Positions 38,101 through 61,559 of a DNA stretch of 64,000 nucleotides are shown here, piece after piece; within the stretch, counting starts at the first letter, position 1; every line of letters starts with the position of its first letter. Both the position numbers and the translations under genes were made by a program. Under the pieces are notes generated by a model. It was not told the DNA's origin. It saw only the letters and a list, made by a program, of their open reading frames with translations, and made no database searches. Source of the stretch: Alviniconcha marisindica (Eukaryota > Mollusca > Gastropoda > Provannidae); NCBI GenBank assembly GCA_018857735.1, contig JABMCL010001071.1, forward strand, positions 602,501-666,500, given 5' to 3'.

Positions 38101-41100
38101 ATACGATGGACAATATCTGAACCTTTCCCTTTTCTAAACATTTGTTTTGTGCAACCCCCTCCCCCCCCCTCAGCTGCTAAAAAACAAGATCTATTCTCTA
38201 CACCAGTGCAACTGCATGACCTGGCTAAAGCAGGTATATAGAAAGAAAAATAATAACCTGTGAGGTCAGCTTATTATCAAGAGGCTGTATATATTATGCG
38301 GACCTGTTAATGTATCAACTGATTTGCTGGATAAAATGTCTGCCGAGTCCTCTGCAAGGAGCCTTTTCCGCTTTCTTACCTTGATGATGTTGCCAAGCTT
38401 GGCATCTGCCACAGCAAGCTCTTCTTGTGTGTCACTGCTGACCAATTTCTTCATCAATTTCTTCAGTGTCTTGCTCATTTTCCCCTCCACAGCTGCTGTT
38501 GCGGCTGAAAACAAAAGCAAATTCATAATAATCATTAGAGAAATAGCATTTTCCCCAAGTCCACCAAGATTGTGTAGTTAACACAATGATCTGCATACAT
38601 GTTAATCGTTATATATGCATGCAGATCTATACGAGGCCTTGCTTTTGTACAAACATGGATAATTTCCCATGTGCAGACCGTGGTATTAAAAAAAAAGCAG
38701 TCTTAATCTTATAGGACAGTGTCATCACTCAGAATTTTTGCTCATCAGCGTTTCTCTTGGAAACTCGAAGCGAGCTGGGATTATGGTTTACATCATTGTG
38801 ACAACAACTGCAACTGTTTAGGTCTGAATACTCTGATTTTCCAGACACTTTCCAGCCTACAGATTCAGCCAGGGTTCCCCATTTTTCATGACTCGAGGGG
38901 GTTGAGCCAACATGTTGCAATTTAAAAAGGTATGTAATTTAAAAAAAAATTTTTTTTAGAAAGAATACCAGGTATCCAGATCTTTGTTTTCTTTAATTTT
39001 GGAAGTTTGTGTGTCCAGGGCTCCCCTATTTTGTGTGAGTACTTCAACATGAATGAGAACATAAAATCTGAATTTAAACAAGGCACAAAAACTGCTGCTC
39101 TTCAAGGATGGTAATCTTTTCTTACAGAAGTTTTACCCTGTTCATTTCTTTAAATTCCAACAACTAGGAATTAAGCAAGCACTCTAATTAATCTAACGTA
39201 AATTTTAAAGTATTACAGTTAGTTATGCAAATTCGACAAGATCAACACATCCAGTGACACACACATTCTCTTTCTCTTACATGATAGTGCCTCTGTCATG
39301 TCTTTGAACTTCTGGAACTGTTTCAACTTGATACTGAAACAGAAGCAAAATCAACCAAAATTATACAGCCACAACTATAGTAGTATAAATGATGGACAGG
39401 GGAGGGAGCAACCACAATCCATTTACATTCAACTTCACTCACTTAGTGTATCCACTGCCCTATTTTAGTATAATTCACACATCAGTGTAATCACAATCTA
39501 TCTAGATTAGACCTAGAAGAAAAAGAAAGAAAAAAACTGGTGCAGTTTTCCACGTCACTCAGAAGTTTCATTCATCAGCGTTTCTCTTGGAAACTCGAAG
39601 CGAGCTGGGATTATGGGTTACATCATCGTGACCAGAAGTATTATTTTATAAAAAGCTCAAATTTATCTCAAAGTTAAACTTGTTAAAATTAACCAAAAAA
39701 TCATCTGTAGATAAACCATAATGAACAAAACATTTTGATCCAGTTTACTACATAAGACTAACAAAATGACTAATCTTCAAGTTAAAATTTCTATTTTTGC
39801 AAACCTCATGTTTTACTATCAACACAGACCAGAAGATCTCCAGAAGTGGACCCACTGTTGAAGTGCCATCAAACCTTTGCATCATCTTAAAGGGACACTG
39901 AGATAAGCACAGCCTGCGTGTGTAGGCAACAATCCAGTCAATGAAACCTATACACATCTGAACCATGTTGGGACACGCCAGTGTCACTTCAAGTCCATAT
40001 CATGGTCCACTGTAATCTAGCTCATTAGAGTGGTACACTATGTCATATAGAAAAAAGTCAATGCCACATTCTGAAGAACTGTAGTAGCAGCTGTATGCAT
40101 TATTTTTTTACAGTAGTTACACACTTGCAGATCAACATGTAGCCAGCTTTTAATATAGCTCCCCTTTTTGTTTAAATCATTGAATACTAGTCATGGTGCA
40201 AGTTTTCAATCAAATCAACATTTCACTCAGTTACATGGGTAAAATGCGTAGTTTCTTATGGTTGTGAGCCACCAACATCTTCCAATTCCTACAAGACCAT
40301 GGTGCACCTGTTATAAACTTTGTTATACATTCAAAATTATTTTTAAACAACATAAGAAATGCTCCATATATGTCTCTTAGACTATGACTCGCATGAGCAT
40401 GTTACTCTGCATAATTTTGTTTAAATTTTACAGAAGGCTATACTTATTACAAGGACCAGTCATTTTTTTCTCAGGACTCATTGTAGTTTTCTGTACCAAC
40501 CCATCACCAGTAATGCATGCATTTGTAGTGTGTATGTCATGTCTGTGTGAGAGAGAGTGTATGCATGCATGATGAAATGATCATATCCTTATGTCTTTGT
40601 AACAAAGTAAGTGCTCTGGGTTCTTACAAGATGGGTCACCATAAATAATCTATTACTTACACAGTTAATAAATACCAGTAGTGTTTTAGACAGGCAAAAC
40701 TATTATTATTAGTCTATTACTATTAGTTATTTAGCATGTTCCTATACTTAGTTATTACACTTACACTAGTTACAGTCACTGATCACTCAGAATTTTCAAT
40801 CATCAGCATTTCCATTGGAAATTCGAAGCGAGCTGGGATTATGGTTTACATCACTGTGAATCAGTGCTATTTATTCACAACTGAAATGAGGAATGGGGTA
40901 AAACATTGTAAAACACACATGTCTAGCCACACAAATTGAGAGAGTGCACAACAGTCAACATAGCATGCTTTGCTCAACTAAAGCTTAATAAATCCACATG
41001 GCTCCACTAGTGCTTAATAAATCCACATGGCTCCACTAGAGCTTAATAAATCCACATGGCTTAAAGTTTAAACTGTTAATCATAATGCTTACACTTGGCT

Positions 41101-43181
41101 GGCAGACTCTGGGTTTTCAAAATCAAGGTAAAGGTTTTCACTGTGTTTCAGCTTCTTCTCATTCAGCAACTGTAACATAAATGGACCAGTTAGTTGTACA
41201 ACTACAAGTGTTGTCCCTGGAGTGAAGGGAACTGACCAAGCAGATAGACTGGCCTCACAAGTGGCTTGCTTCTCAGAAGACCTGCAGTGTTGAGAAGCTT
41301 GAGACACTACCTGTGGGCACCAAGCCAAGGACATCACACCATCCATTGCCTGGAGGAGGCGTGGAAAGAGGAAGTGCTAGATGATCTTGCTTGAAAGGAT
41401 GAGATTGAGAGAGGGCCATCATCAGTCAGATGAACATTGGAACTGTTTCAAAGGCAACATTGGGGAAACTTCTGAAAGACAGGGTGCAGCGCACACATAT
41501 GGGCTTTTCTGAGAGAATAGATACCATCCTGAACAGAACTGTATGTAGTCATAGGACAAATGTTCAAAGTGATCCACATTCTTTTCATGCATATCATCAG
41601 CAACTGCAAACTGTCCAATTAGTTAGACAAGTCAAGTGCTCTGTGGGTTTGGGATTCTTTTCACTCAGCAAAAAACGTAGTGTGTGTGCACCTAAAAGGG
41701 GCGAACGGGCATGTCAGATATTGGCCATTAGTAAGAGTAACCCTGATGATGAAATGCACTGTCAATTTTTGTGGATTGTAGTAAATTGCTTCCACAATGA
41801 TCACTGGAAAAAGCATGTGTGTGAGTGTGTGTGTGCATGCCCCACACCCCCTTACTGGCACAGTTTGCTGAAAAAGAGAGCTTATGTGTTATGTGCATGT
41901 GGCAGAAAGATGCCAACAAGACAATAAGGGTGGTGACAAGTGATCACATGCTGGGCCATGCCAGCATATGTAATGGTCAACCCTCCATAAGATGGCCTCT
42001 ACAGTCTGAAATACAGCAATGCACTGGTACAATGGACAAACCAGCATAAGATCTCAAATCTGTGCTTACACCTGTATTTTGATTCTTACTGGGCTGTTCT
42101 GAAATACAGCAATGCACTGGTACAATGGGCAAACCAGTATAAGATCTCAAATCTGTGCTTACGCCTGTATTTTGATTCTTATTGGGCCGTTTCATGTATT
42201 GGTTCGCAACATTTCCATGATCCTCCCAACTCTGACAAGTGACATGGACACCAGGATCTTTGCAGTGACTGAGTGAGCAGCTCAGTCAATGCCCAATGGG
42301 GCATTTACCACTATGCTATTTTTAAAGCATTTTGGGGTTACTTCTCCTGGTTTCAGGCAAGCTTTCCATACCACTTTCCAGCTGACAGTAACTGAGTGTT
42401 GACACATGCAATGGATTTTTGGAAATTGGACTGTGACCACAATAAGTGATTTTATAACTGATATCCTCAAGAACAAGGAATTAGTACAACAGGATACAAG
42501 CAGCAAAATTCAATTAGGTGATCTCCATGTGCGAACATTTAAATTAACTTGAGGCAACCAGGCAAGTACACAGCTGAAGAAGCCAAAGACAAAAAAGAAG
42601 GAAATGGTGGAAAAATCAAAATAACTAAGAAGGGAAAAGATCAAGTTGGGCCACACATATTCATCAACACAAACATTGACAAAAGAGCACAACTGCTTAA
42701 CCCCTGCATTAACCGGTGGAACCCAACTTTCCGCAGTATCAATATCATTGTATCAGTGATACTCAGTCATACTGCGATAGTTGCACGGGCACCTGGACGT
42801 TTTTTGTGTGTAAACTGTACAATTACTAAATTCGAGCCATCGAGGAGCCCGAACGGAAAAGAAAAAAAAGAAAAAGAAAAAAACAATGTAGACCAATATG
42901 TGCACGCAATGAAATATCAACAGTCATGATAAAGAACATAGGAACATTCAATGTTTGAAAACAGAACTATTTAAATGGAAAACTAAACCCTCGAAATGCT
43001 CAGGAGGGAAAAACCACGTGCGCACGTGGTGGGGAGCAAGAGAAATCACACAAAAAATAATGTACATTATAACAGGTCGACACATGAAACATTTCGGACA
43101 CATAAAAACTCCGCGACGTATAATATATATGCAAACCTTAAATACGGCATAGCCTGCCGCAGTTTCAAATAGAACAAGCAT
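23174..43181 (-). CDS. NOP58: Nucleolar protein 58, box C/D snoRNP core protein
   Basis: Fifteen exons (transcription order): 43181-43137, 41169-41093, 39333-39281, 38504-38380, 37752-37616, 32491-32427, 31825-31691, 30297-30152, 28964-28838, 27675-27512, 26626-26492, 25560-25499, 24778-24627, 23941-23852, 23244-23174. Phases all agree and give 527 residues (human about 529). Seen: N-terminus [15 protein letters not shown]; coiled-coil/NOSIC region with [20 protein letters not shown] (about 170-190); Nop domain with [28 protein letters not shown] and [13 protein letters not shown] (about 292-350); a conserved [10 protein letters not shown] segment; and a C-terminal tail of Lys runs ending EEVDD. 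Role: scaffold that binds C/D snoRNA, 15.5K and fibrillarin for rRNA 2'-O-methylation in the nucleolus. The introns host at least 16 C/D snoRNAs, listed separately. Introns 1 and 5 are the longest (about 2.0 and 5.1 kb). Confidence 0.98.
23540..23563. repeat. Poly(C) tract
   Basis: A run of about 24 C in NOP58 intron 14. A poly(G) run of about 15 lies near 23705 in the same intron. Confidence 0.9.
25669..25744 (-). ncRNA. Box C/D snoRNA, SNORD70-like copy 1 (NOP58 intron 11)
   Basis: Read on the minus strand: stem GGTTGCC pairs with GGCAATC (one wobble); box C AATGATGA; box D' CTGA; box C' TGATGT; box D CTGA. The guide directly upstream of D is ATTCGTCACTACCT, complementary to AGGTAGTGACGAA. 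That is the 18S rRNA segment which, from memory, is targeted in vertebrates by SNORD70 (position A512 in human numbering); the fifth base from box D pairs with that A. Vertebrate SNORD70 is also NOP58-intronic. The snoRNA 3' end is about 108 bases from the 3' splice site. Confidence 0.93.
26900..26925. repeat. Short inverted repeat
   Basis: The sequence cctgtaaaataggcagg contains GCCTG and CAGGC arms in NOP58 intron 10. No function is evident, and the rest of intron 10 apart from the snoRNA at 27356 shows nothing recognisable. Confidence 0.4.
27356..27433 (-). ncRNA. Box C/D snoRNA, SNORD70-like copy 2 (NOP58 intron 10)
   Basis: Same layout and the same 13-base 18S guide (TTCGTCACTACCT then CTGA) as the copy at 25669. 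D' CTGA and C' GTGATGT are intact. Box C is AATGAAGA instead of AUGAUGA, and the terminal stem is shorter (AGCC with GGCT). It lies about 78 bases from the 5' splice site. This copy may be degenerating, or it tolerates a weak box C. Confidence 0.8.
27863..27947 (-). ncRNA. Box C/D snoRNA, family B copy 1 (NOP58 intron 9)
   Basis: Minus strand: 8-bp stem GGAATCTC / GAGATTCC; box C AATGATTA; D' CTGA after guide CAACACCAGCT; C' AATGATAA; D-position ATGA after guide AAGGCAGACT. The 3' guide (TGATAAGGCAGAC) is complementary to GTCTGCCTTATCA, similar to the metazoan 18S stretch GTCTGCC-TATCA around human U354 (SNORD90 target, from memory). Confidence 0.85.
28674..28757 (-). ncRNA. Box C/D snoRNA, family B copy 2 (NOP58 intron 9)
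   Basis: Stem GGAATCTC / GAGATTCC, box C AGTGATTA, D' CTGA with the same CAACACCAGCT guide as copy 1, C' AATGATAA, D-position ATGA. It is the second snoRNA in the same intron, about 730 bases downstream of copy 1's 5'-to-3' order on the minus strand. Confidence 0.85.
29931..29999. repeat. ~33-bp direct duplication
   Basis: The unit gtaactgtcatggttgactgg with its flank gttgcac is repeated once with a few changes in NOP58 intron 8. No snoRNA was found in this intron. Confidence 0.7.
30860..30928 (-). ncRNA. Box C/D snoRNA, family C relative with a different guide (NOP58 intron 7)
   Basis: Minus strand: stem GACAAGA / TCTTGTC (one bulged C); box C ATGATGA; D' CTGA; C' TTATGAAGA; D CTGA. Box spacing and stem follow family C, but the D' guide is TGACTGTCTGAATCT instead of ACTGTGTCTGGACCT. 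The target would contain AGATTCAGACAG and is not assigned. Likely a duplicated and retargeted family C member. Confidence 0.8.
31298..31570 (-). mobile_element. LINE ORF2 C-terminal remnant
   Basis: The minus strand encodes [20 protein letters not shown], then [14 protein letters not shown] and [11 protein letters not shown]. This is the characteristic C-terminal end of jockey/CR1-type LINE reverse transcriptase polyproteins. It is 5'-truncated and lies in NOP58 intron 7. Confidence 0.8.
32134..32215 (-). ncRNA. Box C/D snoRNA, family B copy 3 (NOP58 intron 6)
   Basis: Stem GGAATCTT / GAGATTCC (innermost pair a wobble), box C GATGATTA, D' CTGA after AACACCAGCT, C' GATGATAA, D-position ATGA after AAGGCAGACT. 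It is the only snoRNA in this 600-bp intron. Confidence 0.85.
32584..32651 (-). ncRNA. Box C/D snoRNA, family C copy a (NOP58 intron 5)
   Basis: Stem GTGA / TCAC, canonical box C ATGATGA, D' CTGA after guide TTGTGTCTGGACCT, C' GTGAGGA, D CTGA. The guide is complementary to AGGTCCAGACACA, which resembles an 18S rRNA segment; by the plus-five rule it would methylate the C of GGTC, equivalent to human 18S C1272 (SNORD66 target, from memory). Confidence 0.85.
33431..33497 (-). ncRNA. Box C/D snoRNA, family C copy b (NOP58 intron 5)
   Basis: Stem AAGA / TCTT flanking box C ATGATGA and box D CTGA; D' CTGA after ACTGTGTCTGGACCT; C' TCATGAGGA. Located in the left half of the ~580-bp tandem duplication. 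Confidence 0.87.
34012..34068 (-). ncRNA. Box C/D snoRNA, family C copy c (NOP58 intron 5)
   Basis: Nearly identical to copy b: box C ATGATGA, guide TTGTGTCTGGACCT, D' CTGA, C' TCATGAGGA, D CTGA. Its terminal stem is weaker on the D side (TCCTG in place of TCTTG). Located in the right half of the tandem duplication. Confidence 0.83.
34810..34885 (+). repeat. Dispersed repeat copy (same family as 12618), truncated
   Basis: Contains aagagctgtgtaaaggaggt and tttgtggacttcaagcaaca. It ends about 17 bases before family B snoRNA copy 4, in NOP58 intron 5. Confidence 0.55.
34902..34981 (-). ncRNA. Box C/D snoRNA, family B copy 4 (NOP58 intron 5)
   Basis: Stem GGAAACTC / GAGTTTCC: compared with copies 1-3 the fifth pair has changed from T-A to A-T on both sides. 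Box C TATGATTA, D' CTGA after a different guide (AAAAGTAGTGGT), C' AATGATAT, D-position ATGA after ATGGCAGACT. Confidence 0.87.
35717..35800 (-). ncRNA. Box C/D snoRNA, family B copy 5 (NOP58 intron 5)
   Basis: Stem GGGAACTC / GAGTTTCC (one G-U pair), box C CGATGATTA, D' CTGA after AAAGTAGTGGT, C' ATGTGATAT, D-position ATGA after ATGGCAGACT. Same D' guide subtype as copies 4 and 6. Confidence 0.83.
36631..36700 (-). ncRNA. Box C/D snoRNA, family C copy d (NOP58 intron 5)
   Basis: Best family C stem: AACAAG / CTTGTT. Box C ATGATGA, guide TTTGTGTCTGGACC, C' TGTGAGGAT, D CTGA. The D' region is degenerate (GCCGAG instead of CTGA), while the guide itself is preserved. Confidence 0.8.
37470..37550 (-). 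ncRNA. Box C/D snoRNA, family B copy 6 (NOP58 intron 5)
   Basis: Stem GGAAGCTC / GAGCTTCC: the fifth pair is now G-C, a third state of the same base pair, which is strong covariation evidence. Box C CAATGATTA, D' CTGA after AAAAGTAGTGGT, C' AATGATAT, D-position ATGA. It lies about 66 bases from the 5' splice site. Confidence 0.88.
38724..38802 (-). ncRNA. Box C/D snoRNA, family A copy 1 (NOP58 intron 3)
   Basis: Minus strand: stem GTCAC / GTGAT; box C AATGATGT; a conserved middle ACCATAATCCCAGCTCGCTT; C' TGATGA; D CTGA. No clean D' box is visible (TCGA or CGAG is the nearest candidate). The conserved middle, not the 3' guide, is what all copies share. No rRNA target assigned. Confidence 0.83.
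38868..38938 (+). repeat. Dispersed AT-rich repeat, copy 1 of 3
   Basis: Pattern ccccatttttcatgact, ggggttgagccaacatg, ttgcaatttaaaaaggta. Related segments lie at 44212 and 60180. The element type is unknown. Confidence 0.5.
39554..39632 (-). ncRNA. Box C/D snoRNA, family A copy 2 (NOP58 intron 2)
   Basis: Stem GTCAC... closed by GTGAC (perfect five pairs), box C CGATGATGT, the same conserved middle as copy 1 (one base different), C' TGATGA, D CTGA. The region between C' and D differs from copy 1, so the D-guide is not conserved. Confidence 0.85.
40782..40860 (-). ncRNA. Box C/D snoRNA, family A copy 3 (NOP58 intron 2)
   Basis: Box C AGTGATGT, conserved middle ACCATAATCCCAGCTCGCTT, C' TGATGA, D CTGA; the stem (TTCAC/GTGAT) keeps four pairs. 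It is the second family A copy in intron 2. Confidence 0.8.
40983..41069. repeat. 29-bp tandem repeat, three copies
   Basis: Unit gcttaataaatccacatggc plus tccactagt, starting at 40983, 41012 and 41041, just downstream (in gene sense) of the exon 2 donor of NOP58. Confidence 0.9.
41430..42560 (+). other. Decaying open frames in NOP58 intron 1, possible old mobile element
   Basis: An unrecognised 165-codon plus-strand frame (41430-41927; it contains [20 protein letters not shown]) runs antisense in intron 1. It is followed by shorter frames near 42290-42400 and 42430-42555 separated by stops. No known domain is recognisable. The length and Cys/His content could reflect a dead transposase, or chance. 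Confidence 0.25.
42005..42191. repeat. ~93-bp tandem duplication
   Basis: The segment beginning tctgaaatacagcaatgcac occurs at 42005 and 42098, with only a few differences, followed by a shared gcttacacctgtattttgat. It is in NOP58 intron 1. Confidence 0.9.
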
Positions 43182-43252
43182 TTTTTGTAATGAATTCGTC
43201 TCCCCTCAGCATGGGACGGACGGCCTTCTCGAGTGCTACTAATGCGCGCTAA

Positions 43253-43267
43253 TGTGCGCATGCGTGA
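43253..43267 (-). promoter_or_regulatory. Candidate NRF1-type palindromic site upstream of NOP58
   Basis: The sequence tgtgcgcatgcgtga is one base from the NRF1 consensus YGCGCAYGCGCR and lies about 73 bases upstream of the NOP58 ATG. NRF1 sites are common in TATA-less housekeeping promoters of animals. The site is seen; its use is inferred. Confidence 0.45.
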
Positions 43268-44211
43268 TGTTAAATAAAAAGTGTATCAGTATTTAATAAA
43301 CTACAATATGTTCCACAAGATATGTAATAAAATTGAAAATTAAAAATGCGTCGTTTTAACATACATGTTTTTGTAAGGAGAAAGCCGTAAAACGATTTTT
43401 GGGAAAAGATGTCTCGATTTGACACGTGTTTTGGTTCTGCCAAGTTTTTAAACAATTCTCGTGAATTAACAAGGATTCTCGTGGGAACTGGCAGAAACAC
43501 CAAACTTCCTGTCCAATTATTTTGGCTTCTGCTACACCGTGTCTGATGGTCACAGTGCATCAGGTTTGATTACATTGCCTCCTTCTGTTTTTGTGGATCT
43601 GTTTTAATGCTTTAAGTTTTATTCTGGTATCCTGTTTGCCATTCTTTATCAGGAAATCGCATTTCACTAGTCTGATTTTCTCGTGTACTGAATTTTTAAA
43701 ATCATAAATAACCTCTTCCAATCCACATCCGCACTGACTCATTGATTCATGCTGGCGATGGCTGCCGTCGGCTTAGCTGGGAGCACTTATGAAGGGGAAA
43801 TTGACAGTCTTTTTGTTGAAGCAACAGACAGAGGTTGTTACCGAAGCATGCAGACATGCAGTTAGGATCCTTACAAGCGCTGTGGGTCTTATTCTGTTTC
43901 ACATTGCGTAAAGGAAGCACCCCAACCCTCACCCTTAGCATCTCGAGAGTGTCAGTCCATCCACGTCTGAAAGTGAAACGTCGTTGTCGTTGTTGTTTTA
44001 GTTTGTTGATCTTTTCTTATGTCCTTATGTATTAAGTCACACAATGGTTTGCACCCCCTACTTTATGACAGTTTGTGTGCAGCCATACTTTTGAATCGTG
44101 GCAAGCGTGTGATGAACCACACAGTGTTTGCCACCTATTTAGCATTTGACCGGATGTTTACATGGTCAGGTCAATTAAAAAACACATGTTGTTTTGATGT
44201 TACCGTACCAG

Positions 44212-44285
44212 AGCTCCCCATTTTTCGTGATTCTAGGTGGTAACTCACTCCTACCATGCAATTTAGAGAGACCTGTATTTTCATC
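44212..44285 (+). repeat. Dispersed AT-rich repeat, copy 2 of 3
   Basis: Pattern ccccatttttcgtgattcta, taactcactcctaccatg, caatttagagag; compare 38868 and 60180. Confidence 0.5.
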
Positions 44286-44295
44286 CACTCAAAGA

Positions 44296-44297
<2 letters not shown>

Positions 44298-44339
<42 letters not shown>

Positions 44340-44376
44340 TTTGGGGAGGGGAGCAAACAACAACACAAACACACAT

Positions 44377-44441
<65 letters not shown>
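44298..44441. repeat. (TG)n and (CA)n tracts facing each other
   Basis: A TG run at about 44298-44337 and a CA run at about 44377-44441 are separated by about 40 bases. On one strand they can pair to form a long hairpin. Confidence 0.9.
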
Positions 44442-44445
<4 letters not shown>

Positions 44446-45842
44446 CAAGACAAGCATTGCAATTTGACCAATTTTGGCAGTGTGGGTGCAGGTGTATGAG
44501 GGCTCCCAACTGTGTGGTTGTGTGTGTGTTTGAGAGAAGGAGTACTTTAAAGTTTAATGTTAATGAGACTTTGACCTTTAGATTTGGAATCAGGGAGATC
44601 CTGCAATGGTAAATTTATGCAAAGGCCAGTTTCACCTGCCATCTGCTGTATAGCATCTGTCACTGTCAGAGACAGTGCAGATAGTTTTATCAGAAGAGAA
44701 CAAAGCTACCATGCATACGCACATAAATTTCATTGGGCCACTAACACTCCTCTGAGTGAGCCTGGCCCAGTATTAGCATAATTATGTAGAAGAAGAAAAG
44801 GGAAAAAAGACTGTGCCAAGCTGGGAGTAAAGTTCTGTTAGTATTACAGGTAGATAACTCAGCTTTTTTCAGAGATGTCTGCACATTGTGGGGCTTGAAC
44901 TGTTGTCACATGGTGTCTAATCAGTTTCAAGTTTTCGACATTATGCACATTGCATTGTTGGTAAAAAATAAAAAGGGCCTTTCCCAATTTGAAAACAGAC
45001 ACAGACTAAAAGCTATCACTGTGGCTATTTGACAACTCGTGCATGTAGAAGGAAAGCTGAACTTATGGACTCTTTCGCAAATCAGGATTAGAGGCTATTC
45101 TTCTTTAACTTTATTTGCACATCATCATGTGTATAGGCCCTGATCACAGTTGCCAAGATAGAAACCAAAGAAGGGATGTGGTTCATGGCAAATAACCCAG
45201 TGAAGATTTGGACATGGATAGCTCACTGTTTTCATGTTAAGAACCAAGTGACTGAAGACACCAATTGGGAAATAGCACATCACCAAATCGGTGAAACTGT
45301 AGTAAGAACAGTCTTTTTGGGTTTATTTACACTTCACTGTGAATGGAAATGTTTCAGACAAAAATTATAAATGTTAAGAGAGGTGGCCTCTCAGTCTCAC
45401 TCTCAGTGACTGAGTCTCACTTTCAGTCTGTCAGAGTTGTCTATCAAGTTTCATTGGGGCTTCCACTATGATTTCATTTTCAGACAGCTTACATTTGATC
45501 TTACACTAGTTACAGAGGATACACTTCTTACATATTTTGACTACTTTATGTTATCATTTGATTCATGATCACGATGTATGGATGGGGAAAAAAGTTGATC
45601 AATTTTTTTCTTTTTTTCTTTGGACAGTTCAGAAGATGGTGAAACATGCATGATCAGATCTAGTGTTGCTGAAACTGAGATTCACACATAATTACAATGA
45701 AAACAGACTGAGCTAGATAGCATGAATCAGACCTGCTGGTTGTTGCACTGGAAATGCAAGCACCACAACGCAAAGACAGGTACTGAATAACAGCGCTGGC
45801 TACTGCCATGCATTTTGTGAAAGAGTGACGTTACAGAGATCA

Positions 45843-60776
<14,934 letters not shown>

Positions 60777-60968
60777 TTGGGGAAAAGCAGTGTTTGGGCA
60801 AGGCCACATTCTTGTCGTGCGGATTGTCATGTTCGTGGTGAGCAGCACAGGTAAAATTGTTTCAGAAGTTATTTTAATGCCTCTGACTCCGTTTGTAAGG
60901 CTGGTCTGTCTTGTGGGCTGAAAGTGATTTATTCGACGCAAACTAAAGCAGGGATTGTTTTGTTGAGG

Positions 60969-60974
60969 AATAAA
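60969..60974 (+). terminator. Candidate polyadenylation signal of the SOCS7-like gene
   Basis: AATAAA about 190 bases after the stop. Further AATAAA hexamers occur near 61350 and 61854, so a longer 3' UTR is equally possible. Confidence 0.4.
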
Positions 60975-61266
60975 CAAAATGCACGTCGGCTACTGGTAAG
61001 CTGGAACTGTGACTGAACAGCTGCGTGAGCTGAGAGCTAGTGGTAGTGTGTTGTTTCTCTATGAGTGGTTTGATGCATGCTAAAATTCATCATGAGTTGA
61101 CAGCACTGTAGATCAGTTCATGTAATTAATTTCTTATGTATAATTTATTATTGTACATTGATGTGTTGTAACCTATGCATGTGCTGTGGTACAAAAAGTT
61201 GTACTGTCATTAATCTCTGCTGTGGATAGATATCATCTCTCTTTGTATTTATGATGGAGAAAAAAA

Positions 61267-61269
<3 letters not shown>

Positions 61270-61338
<69 letters not shown>

Positions 61339-61364
61339 TTATCCCTGTGTAATAAAGTATTATC

Positions 61365-61457
<93 letters not shown>

Positions 61458-61476
61458 CCTCTCTTGCGCATGTATA

Positions 61477-61555
<79 letters not shown>
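61270..61555. repeat. (CT)n microsatellite cluster
   Basis: Three long CT runs (about 61270-61337, 61371-61462, 61480-61552) with short unique spacers, downstream of the SOCS7-like gene. Confidence 0.95.
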
Positions 61556-61559
61556 CAGA

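Larger units (their letters stand above)
43268..45842. other. Intergenic interval between NOP58 and SOCS7
   Basis: The two genes diverge here. No coding exon is convincing. A tgctggcgatggctgccgtc segment near 43750 opens a 37-codon frame of no known family. One dispersed repeat (44212) and TG/CA tracts lie inside. The 5' non-coding exon(s) of the SOCS7-like gene probably fall somewhere in this interval. Confidence 0.4.

Noticed and set aside
42549..42929. Plus-strand 126-codon frame with Lys-rich segments as a gene
   Set aside because: Low-complexity Lys runs, no recognisable domain, and it lies inside NOP58 intron 1 on the opposite strand.
45825..45842. Start of the SOCS7-like frame at 45825
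   Set aside because: The codon there is GTG, not ATG; the first in-frame ATG is at 45843, which was used.
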